Source of the DNA: Hyalella azteca
Lineage: Eukaryota > Arthropoda > Malacostraca > Amphipoda > Hyalellidae
Direction of reading: 5' to 3'
Assembly (NCBI RefSeq): GCF_000764305.2
Contig: NW_025946787.1
Span: forward strand, 64,611 to 128,610
Length of the DNA: 64,000 bases
Shown here: piece after piece, positions 55,991 through 64,000 of the stretch
How the letters are laid out: each line of letters starts with the position of its first letter
Position numbering within the stretch: the first letter of the stretch is position 1
Notes under the pieces: model-generated
What the model was told of the DNA's origin: nothing
The model's database searches: none
What the model saw: the letters and a program-made list of their open reading frames with translations, nothing else
Program-made: the position numbers and the translations under genes

Positions 55991-58777
55991 GGCTGTAACT
56001 GTGAAGGCAGTTAAACCCTATGACATTCAGGGTAGCGCATCTCATGAACAAACATTAGTTCCGCCTCCGTCGCATTCAAAGGCATGTGCCGTGAATAATT
56101 TCCTTCGTGTACGACCTCCCTACATAAATAATTACGGTCTGTTTTGATGTGCTTTATGAATCGGGTTTTTGCCGCTTGTTTTGACAGCGTCTTGTTGGTG
56201 GGCAAAAGGAGAGTTTCGACTGAACTGCTTAGCATACGGAGACCATAACGCCATCCTATGATGCTCAGCGCTACCAATAACATCTCCTGTTTTCCATCAC
56301 TAAATTGCTCTTCTGAAACTTAGCTGAGGCAGAAGTGTCGTTACAAGCAAGCCATCGGCAAAGTTGAGGAGTGCACTATAAAGAATTTATCTCGGGAATA
56401 TGCCTTAAAAGATCTTTACTCTGTGACAGGTCGCGCCATAAATAACATAATGCAGGAGAACAACGCACAATTAAGTTACCCCGACCAAAGCACTAAATAG
56501 CACGAAATCTAGAGAAATCCGGAACTTGGCATATAATTCCCTTACATTGTCATACATTTTTTGCAATCATATATATACTGTCCAAATCATGCATCAATTT
56601 CAATTTAAACGCTATTGTTAGCGAATTCTGAACTTTCAGTTAAATACGATAATCCAGTGTTTGAATAATCAACTTCTGGCGTCTGGTTTAGTCCTAGTCA
56701 TGCATGCAATGACCAAACACAACGACTGAGAAAATCATACAACAAAACACACAAGAAACACTATAGTTTGGTAAAGCAAATGGGCTCACACGACGTAAGT
56801 TTCAATCGAATGACATAACTCTACTGACTTTTACTTCATTCTGGCCGGCATGGTTAGGACTTGGAAAGTAGCTTGTCTCTCTATTAGACTTTCTAACCTA
56901 GAGGACAATTTTATACATTCCGCAAGATTCTCTTAGATTACATAACTATGAGGGGTACATTAGATTTGGATCTTGAATTCGATTTAGGAGTTTAGGTAAT
57001 GTGAAGCTGTATTCAGAAATACAAATGGACCACGTTGTCCAAATAGTGACAGTTCTTACACACAGCACGAGCAGTGAGCACTGGAAGTGCTATATACCAA
57101 TGTCATTCTACTATCTTATATTGGGTCATTATGACACACACCTTACAAGCAATGCATCCCTATTTTGGACAAAGTGCCACTCATTTCTCCGATGTGTGCT
57201 AGTCTTATGCTACGCACAATTATATAGCTGCATTAAGTAAAAAAAAACGTCTGATATCTTTGCCGGTATCTTACAGTGGGGGCCCAGTCTGCTGGGTAAT
57301 ATTGGATTTTCACAAAGACGTTTTACTTCGATTGCTAGCTCATGTGTGCTCTTAAACAATTGAAATTCTCTGTTCCATCGCCGTTAGAACTAATCATATC
57401 TCCTACACATTTTTAAAAATAGGTAAACCAAACATCCCTTAAATTGCGGACCCAACTTGATAGCAAGACATGGGAGTGCTAGCAGCGCGGTATGACTTTA
57501 TGGGTAACTCAAGCATACCGTTTGGTCGTGCCAAACCCCCTATTTTAAGGCTAAAGTCGTCTACGTCAGTGACCGTATATACAATAGTGTTTGCGTGTGA
57601 AATGTAACTTAGAAGAATTTTACCTCATTATGTAAATGGAGGTCTGGATACCAGGTTACGCACTGTATTACAGATATGTAAATCATTATCACAACTGTAG
57701 TTACTTGATGTTGCAATGTCCTAGGTCGGTGCTAATATTATAAATATGTAGTTAATTTTTATTCAGCAGTATTCCAATTTCAGTTGTTGAGTGTGCAAAT
57801 TTGAATTTCAAATCTTATTATTCTGCACCTCTGGCTTAGGGGAACAATTAGGGGATCAAATGAAACATTAGCTATTTATTCCAGATGACTAAATTACTGC
57901 CAGAAGGGAAGATGAGAGACAATATTGAGATGTTGGGCAATGAAACTGCAACACCTGCTGCTCATGTGTGGGAGGTTCCATGGCTATGTTGTCGCCATCG
58001 CTCCAAGAAATTTTCAAGAAACTTCCACCATATCATATATATGTACGTGGCAACCGCGGCTTCAGACGGCTGCTGTCGCAGGAGCTTAGCATGACACACT
58101 AGTCACTTCAGCAGTTAGATCATCACTCATAGCAGTATTCAAATGGGGTTGAAAATATTTACTCAATACTTCTGGCAAATAATTGAAAAACTCTTTAGTG
58201 GAGAAAATTACTTCATAATAATCGTGGCGCTTTGATATTCGTAACGATGAAGGTTCCTTCTGAACGAAAAATATTTTGCGAAGAATCACTTCACGAATTC
58301 GGTCAACCGCAGTAAACGTGTTATTTGTTTTGAAATTAGCAAACATAATCTCACACTAGATAGTGGAGATGCCATTTTATACGGCTCCACTAAATACGTA
58401 CCTTTAGAATAAGATCATTATTTATTAACAAAAGAGTGGCCCTTTTCAGCTTTTTGCATCATCTCGTGATTCATCATAATCCAAAAAAAATATAAAACCT
58501 GGTAAACGCTGATCTTTTTCAAATAAATATACCCATGGACTGGACCTGTATGGATGAGATTTTCAAACTCAACTAAAACTCAATCAGTCACCGTCACATG
58601 GTCGAGTGCGAATGGAAATGTAAGAATTAATGCTTTCCACAGAAACCAAGACCTCAATCATAGGCGGAGCCGGCCATCCAATTGAATTTTTTATTAAAAA
58701 AACATACTCGTACAGTTCTTTTAAATCTGCATGCGGAAGTAATCAACTACAAAGTCAAGATTAGGTAGCAAAGGCTT
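55991..58777. other. Non-coding spacer
   Basis: AT-rich; short frames only, none with a domain. No RNA gene or repeat family recognised. Confidence 0.5.
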
Positions 58778-58918
58778 AAAAAAATATAACTCAGTACTCA
58801 CTGCAGTGAGTGACAGAGAGCGCATTTTTTCGTCGACGAAAAGTCACGGACGGACAGACAGACAGACGGACGAGCACAATAGCGCATTTTTTCCATAAAT
58901 GAGAAAATGCGCTAAAAA
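58778..58918 (-). mobile_element. Dispersed hairpin-ended element, copy C
   Basis: The only copy on the minus strand. Read on that strand it has the TTTTTAGCGCATTTTCTC start, a short CTGTCTGT core, CGACGAAAAAATGCGCT, the 16 bp palindrome and the GAGTTATATTTTTT end. The inverted sub-terminal match has changed by one base, and part of the post-core sequence (a few bases of TTCACG) is missing. Confidence 0.8.
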
Positions 58919-60314
58919 GCAATATGCGGTTTATCTCATACTGGCTACAGTATAAACTGTAGGTTCATTTGAGTTTTCTAGGGCAATACTGCTAAACTTG
59001 ACTGATAAGATGCTTTGGAGTTCGTTGACAGAATCAAAGTATGAAACACATAAACCTGTCGCAGACTTGCATTGTGTCCTAGTACTCGTATTTATCATAG
59101 CTTCAAAATATTGTAGTTTACTAACCCAAATTTCTCAACACACGCTCCATGCACTATTTTTAGTTCACGTGGTTTAGTAGATATTGACTTGCACTCTTGA
59201 CACAGATGAGTAAACTCAACGCCTTACGTAGTTATAAAATATGTAATAACTAATAAGTCTCAAACTAGCTATAGTTACCGCCAGTTTTTTATAATTGATT
59301 GTCGTCAAGGTACCTCATTGTTATATTTTCATCCAAGACAAAATAGGATCACGTTTTCGATGGGACTAAGTCCATGTAAACACATGATCATAATCCCATC
59401 GTGAACATTAATTTACTTGGATATATTATCAATAACATCCGTTTAGAACAATGAATATCTGAGGCCTTATTGGTGGCACAAAGTTGTATGTGATCGTTAA
59501 GGCTTTTGATTAAACATAATTGTCTCTATTGCCTTTCATTTCACACTTTATTACCATGTTTGCTTTCTACCTCGACGAATCACATAGAAGTTTAGTTTGA
59601 CTAAAAGTGCCTATGATATTTTTTTGCAGTTGAGATATTTATGTACTTCTTTATGTACTTCAACAATATTTATTTTGAGATTTTTTCCAGTAAAAAATTT
59701 GAAAATTTGCAAATTATAACATAATACGCAACAACAAAGCAAAACGACGCTAATGTCGATTTGGTCAACACCAGAAGTTGCCACGTGAGCATTTTCCCGG
59801 CCATGTTCGTCGATTTGGGCCTTTTCGAATTGATTTAGCCGGCTAAAGTATGTCAGGGCCAGACAATTAACATACCTATTAAACTCTATCAGCCATTTAA
59901 AATAATTTTAGCACCTCAATTAACAAATGTATATTTAACTGGGACTTTTTTTGTTAAATTTGTGGGCATATATTTGGCAGAATCTCTTGCCGCCCATATA
60001 TGGCAACTCTGAAAATATTAGCCTATGGTAGTGCAAAAAAAAATCTGAATTAATAATAAAATCTTTACCACTCAAAAGGGACAAAAATGTAAAAAAACAT
60101 TATACAATTATCAATGATATGCAATATAAAATATTATTACTCGAAATTAATAATTACTAGAATTATTTATTTCCGTCGAAGTTGGTGCACAGTGTGGGCA
60201 GAAAGCATAGTGGAGCTGAATCTAACAACACGCGAATCGATAAATTGATTGATATTATTTGTTTTTTTACCCATTTGATGCATCTCCAACAATTTTCAAA
60301 TAAAGTGTCAACAC
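58919..60314. other. Non-coding spacer
   Basis: AT-rich DNA between two copies of the dispersed element; nothing else recognised. Confidence 0.5.
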
Positions 60315-60476
60315 TTTTTAGCGCACTTTCTCATTTATGGAAAAATGCACTATTGTGCTCGCCATGTCCGTCTGTCCGTCCGTCCGTCTGTCTGCGCGTC
60401 CGTGACTTCACGTTTTCGTCGACGAGAAAATGCGCTCTCTGTCACTCACTGCAGTGAGTACTGAGTTATATTTTTT
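60315..60476 (+). mobile_element. Dispersed hairpin-ended element, copy D
   Basis: Complete copy with TTTTTAGCGCACTTTCTC, a short CTGTCCGT core, CGACGAGAAAATGCGCT, the palindrome and GAGTTATATTTTTT. It ends about 90 bp upstream of the retrotransposon fragment at 60566, so it may have inserted next to or within the older element. Confidence 0.82.
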
Positions 60477-60565
60477 GACATTTTTTTAGGCTGAGGGCCG
60501 CCATTTAAAAACCAACAGAAGGATTCACTTCACTGGGTTGTTTGTTTTCATTCTCATGTTATTAA

Positions 60566-60814
60566 CTAGAATTTGAAACAAGAACCAACACCAGGGGCCA
60601 CAGCTATAAACTAAAAAAACTGCGCTGCAACTTCTCCACGCGACAAAATTTCTTCTCGCTTCTAATCACCGACATGTGGAACAGCCTCCCCGATGACTTC
60701 GTTGGCGCTCTAAGTATGAACACGTTCAAGAACAGACTAGATAAAGCTATGGAAAAATATATGTTCAGATTTGAAATACCTAGCACCATATCGAACCCGG
60801 TGGAAGTCGAGTAG
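60566..60814 (+). mobile_element. Non-LTR retrotransposon, C-terminal end of reverse transcriptase ORF (5' truncated)
   Basis: 82 codons open to TAG at 60812-60814. The peptide contains TRGHSYKLKKLRCN, RQNFFSLLITDMWNSLPDD and SMNTFKNRLDK, the typical C-terminal tail after the thumb domain of CR1/Jockey/I-like LINE reverse transcriptases (family pattern FFS-R-----WNSLP--V--A-S---FK--LD). The polymerase core and endonuclease are absent; the frame is closed upstream by TAA at 60563-60565. 5' truncation is usual for LINE insertions. The exact clade cannot be set from this tail. Confidence 0.78.
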
Positions 60815-60967
60815 CTATTTCAAACTTTCGTCAGTCGTGAAAAGATCCGGTCAAATGACACAATTTTAGATCTTCTGTGAATAAGGCACGAAAAGGAAAA
60901 GAATCGGCGACAGGCCACATCAGGCCCACACTGCAGCACCGAGGTCACTTTGTTATGTTATGTTATT
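60815..60967 (+). mobile_element. 3' end of the same LINE, ending in TTATG repeats
   Basis: Follows the stop codon and ends in ttatgttatgttatta (60953-60967), a short simple-repeat tail as seen at the 3' ends of several LINE clades. The boundary is approximate; no target duplication could be matched. Confidence 0.5.
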
Positions 60968-62471
60968 ACTTTAACTGCACGAAATTATCGAATTTTGTCA
61001 CCGGCAATGCGTCGAATAAAACTAGTTGCCATTGTGGCCTTATTTTCAGAAATTATAAACAGGTCAGTTGTTATTAAAGTTAGTTTCAGAATGCCACTTT
61101 TAACAAGGACTATATGAGTAATATTTACACGTTCATGTAGGTGTGACGTCATAAGCGGAACAATACATGTCGTACGGAAGGCTGAGATGCGTGTGTACCC
61201 TTCTTCACTTCAACCACGGACAAAGAAATAGCCGTTCAAGCGGCCTATCGCCATCTTGTTTCCTTCAGAATCAGTTTAATCGTCGAAGGAAAGCAGTTCC
61301 GTAGATTTGGGTAAATAATTTCTATAAATGTAATTTTGTAGTAGTAAATATAATTTTGGTAGAAAATATTAGCAATAATTGCGTTTTAATCGACGAATTA
61401 GATCCAACTAGGTCGCAGCGCGCAATACAGCTGGGCTGAAGTCTTTTTGGCGGGATCTATTAGATACTGAGCGTTGAAGAGCACTGAAATTCGAATAACA
61501 TTGAAAGAAACTTATCTTCTTATCTAAAGTCTATGTCTTCTTACCCAAGTAAGACGAAACAAACATTTCTGGCGCCTTTCGTGACTGCACTAACAAAACG
61601 CAGTTAGTATGGTAACATTGCCTTTGATGAATGGGGCTGGTTAGGCCTGTCGCCTATTCTTTTTTTTTTTGTTACTTGATCAAAGATCTGAAAAATGATG
61701 ATATCACAAGATCTTTCCAACTGACGGTGTTTTAGAATCTCTACCGGATTTTCATAATTTCCGTAGAGTACTAGGCATTTCAAAACCGAGAGATGAGGAT
61801 GTAAAAAAAAATTATTTTTAGTGCCGCACACGCTGTTTTTCCCCGTGCCTATCAATGTGGCGTCCATTTGTCCTTTAATGGCCGAAGTTGATGCAATGTG
61901 TAATCATGGAAAAGAATTAACACTAAAGATTTAGACTGAAATGATAAAATTACAACTTGCAATTTGAACATTTTCCCAGCGTAATAAAAAATCGAAATTG
62001 TAAAAAAAGGGATTAAATTTTCCTGTAAGAATTACTAATATTGCGTAAAACCTTTGAGAATACGATGTACAAGTCTTGCGACTGCATGATTCGTGTCCAG
62101 CTCGTAGCAACATGCTCAGTTCAGCAGCGTTGCCAACTGGTATTTTTTCATACCAGATTTCACAAACCTGGAATTTTCGGACATTGTCTGTAATGTATAT
62201 TTTTGAACTGGGAAATTTTTACCAAAATCTGATATATATCTTGTATCTTCAGATACCTAATAATATAATAATAGCGGTTTCAGAATTTATTAAGCCGTAG
62301 TCCTGTCGCTGATTCTTAACATCGAAGGATATTCACAGCTTATTGCGGTCTTGTTTGTAAGCAATTTTAATTTTTTTTTGTGAGCCATTTAGTACATCTT
62401 GCTAGCAAACTATGCCAATAGGTATAAAATAAACTTATATGAATAGGCTAATGAAATTTGCAAGTAAAATA
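60968..62471. other. Non-coding spacer
   Basis: AT-rich, no gene recognised. The 87-codon minus-strand frame at 61867-61604 has no domain. Confidence 0.5.
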
Positions 62472-62533
62472 CACTATAATCATGGTTGAACTAGTAGATT
62501 TATAGTTTTTATAGTTCAACCATGCACTATAAT
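62472..62533. mobile_element. 44 bp fold-back flanked by 9 bp direct repeats
   Basis: CACTATAAT (62472-62480), then CATGGTTGAACTA (62481-62493), an 18-base spacer, TAGTTCAACCATG (62512-62524), and CACTATAAT again (62525-62533). The inner arms are perfect 13 bp inverted repeats and the outer words are perfect 9 bp direct repeats that abut them exactly, the layout of an insertion with target duplication. At 44 bp it would be an extremely short remnant of a larger element. Confidence 0.7.
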
Positions 62534-63775
62534 ATGTTAGGAAAGGTAAAAAATTGATAATGATAACACTAGTAAATTTTGCAGTACAGTGCAAATAAAC
62601 TTGTAAGAATTGTTCATGAAAATTAAATGCTTTTTAAAATTAAGCAAATTAGCTGCAGTGAGTTTTGCCTCCAATGTCAGAAAAATTGATAATTTCTGGT
62701 TTATTTAGCTGGAAAGTCCGAGATTTTCGGCGAGGAAAAAGTTGGCAACACTGCTTAGTCAGTTGGATTCACGATTCAGTAACACCTGAGGTTTCGTCGG
62801 AGTCTCGTTTGAACTGTGATCAAGGTAAGACGTGTTCCATTGCCTTGCAATCTCAGTGTGACTATAATTCCAGTCAAGCCATATGGCTGGAAATCCTGAG
62901 TCAGCCGATCTTATAGATCCAGGTGTGCTGGACATACAGCTTCAGGAAAAGCACATGCCCACTGATTCCCAGATCCAGCATTTCTGTGAGGTGGAACTTT
63001 TGAACAATGATTACATTTAATGCTGAAACTTTCTGCTGAGTCCAGGTGTAACGAGTGGTCATCTTCCGGCTACTTCTTCACCTTCAAGCCGGCTACAACA
63101 ACAACAACGAGGTTTCGTCGAGTAGTCAACTCTGAAGAGCTGCTGTTGAAAAGTTACATGTATCCACTATTCAATATCTTGGGATATAGGTAAGATTGTA
63201 AGAAAGTGTTGAGATGTAAAGTTCAGCAATAAGAGCACATATGAGGTAGAAGACATAGTCAGAATATTCAGTGTTTTTGTTTGAAAATATGCATTGCAGG
63301 CGAAATAGTATGCAGGTAGGCCTTACTGCAAATGTACCATGTCACATGTGATGTAGGGAACTTACTGCAGTTCATACCGTCATCGCGTTTGTCATATGAT
63401 TAGGATTGGCATTGCCATTAGGCTCCTTAGGCCTCAAGCCGTCAAGCATGGTGGCAAACAAGAGACTTTTTGTTTTCCCTCCTCATAGAGTCCTAACTCC
63501 TAGGTACTAATAGTAATAGTCTAGGGCTCTAGGAGACAAGTATCAAAAGTGTAAAATTGGACTGAACAATGTTATTATGTGAACAGTGAATGAGGCAAAA
63601 CAACCATGCTCTAAAGTCTGAGAGACTCAGGTGTGCCGTCTGAGCCTCTGAGTGTGGAATTCTAGAGGGATAATAAATTAACCAGTACACATAGCATATT
63701 GGAAAGCAGGACCTGAAAACTTAGAAAGGCCAGGAACTTTACACTTTCAGTCCATTATTTACATATCCTATCTCT
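62534..63775. other. Non-coding spacer
   Basis: No gene recognised. Composition becomes more balanced after about 62650. The 83-codon frame at 62665-62916 has no domain. Confidence 0.45.
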
Positions 63776-63970
63776 TTCTGAATTCCAGCTGTGATTGGTT
63801 GATACTTGATAGTTGATAGGATTGTGATTTTAGCCCCTTTCAGCTTTCCAGCTGTGGTTGGATAATGGAATTGTAATGTTATCTGCTTTCTAGCTGTGAT
63901 TGGTTGATGGGGATGCTTTCAAGCTGTGATTGGTTGATGGGAATGCTTTCAAGCTGTGATTGGTTGTGCC
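63776..63970. repeat. 30 bp repeat with a CCAAT box in each unit
   Basis: Four units contain gctgtgattggtt and one contains gctgtggttgga. The last three units are exactly 30 bp apart and almost identical; the earlier ones are diverged. AACCAATCAC on the reverse strand fits the NF-Y consensus RRCCAATSRS at all positions. It is followed by CCCTGCCCCC. The window ends 30 bp later, so a promoter downstream cannot be excluded. Confidence 0.85.
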
Positions 63971-64000
63971 CATAAGCCCTGCCCCCAAGTATGGTATATG

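Noticed and set aside
1..64000. tRNA, rRNA or snRNA genes
   Set aside because: Scanned by eye for B-box-like GGTTCGAATCC and cloverleaf patterns; nothing convincing was found, though a covariance search was not possible.

Overview
The window looks like AT-rich nuclear DNA from an animal, most likely an arthropod (a crustacean is plausible, but the sequence does not fix it). Reasons: one spliced homeobox gene with long introns, almost no other coding sequence, decayed transposons, and a very high density of unrelated minisatellites. No tRNA, rRNA, operon or bacterial feature was seen.

The one gene I can name is Dbx, on the + strand at 20120-34443. Four coding exons join in phase: 20120-20681, 24951-25124, 26443-26672 and 33811-34443. 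The product is a 532-residue homeodomain transcription factor. It carries the family's N-terminal conserved segment, an EH1-like repressor motif, a homeodomain at about residues 279-338 split at the classic position 44/45, the conserved post-homeodomain block, and an acidic serine-rich tail. Both internal 3' splice sites lie against tandem duplications: an ~80 bp duplication before exon 2, and a five-copy ~109 bp satellite that runs into exon 3. Intron 3 (7.1 kb) holds a CTG-rich array, a 45 bp array and other minisatellites.

Upstream (1-20119): minisatellites with periods of about 16, 64, 40, 57, 82, 17, 58 and 40 bp; one copy of a dispersed hairpin-ended element (2825-3122); a possible decayed reading frame (1467-1912, minus strand); and a GC-rich block with homeodomain-type sites (14330-14700) that could be regulatory. 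Downstream (34444-64000): no convincing gene. It holds a good CTCF-type motif (36737-36752), several motif-rich GC islands (38440, 50040, 54840, 55770), further tandem repeats, three more copies of the dispersed element, the C-terminal end of a non-LTR retrotransposon reverse transcriptase (60566-60814), a tiny fold-back with 9 bp direct repeats (62472-62533), and a minisatellite whose units each carry a CCAAT box (63776-63970).

I read the window as a developmental regulator in a gene-poor landscape. The islands might be its enhancers, but no conservation can be seen from one sequence. I found no clearly new protein system. The most unusual structure is the coincidence of tandem repeats with Dbx splice acceptors, followed by the dispersed hairpin element, which resembles non-autonomous Helentron/DINE-type elements.
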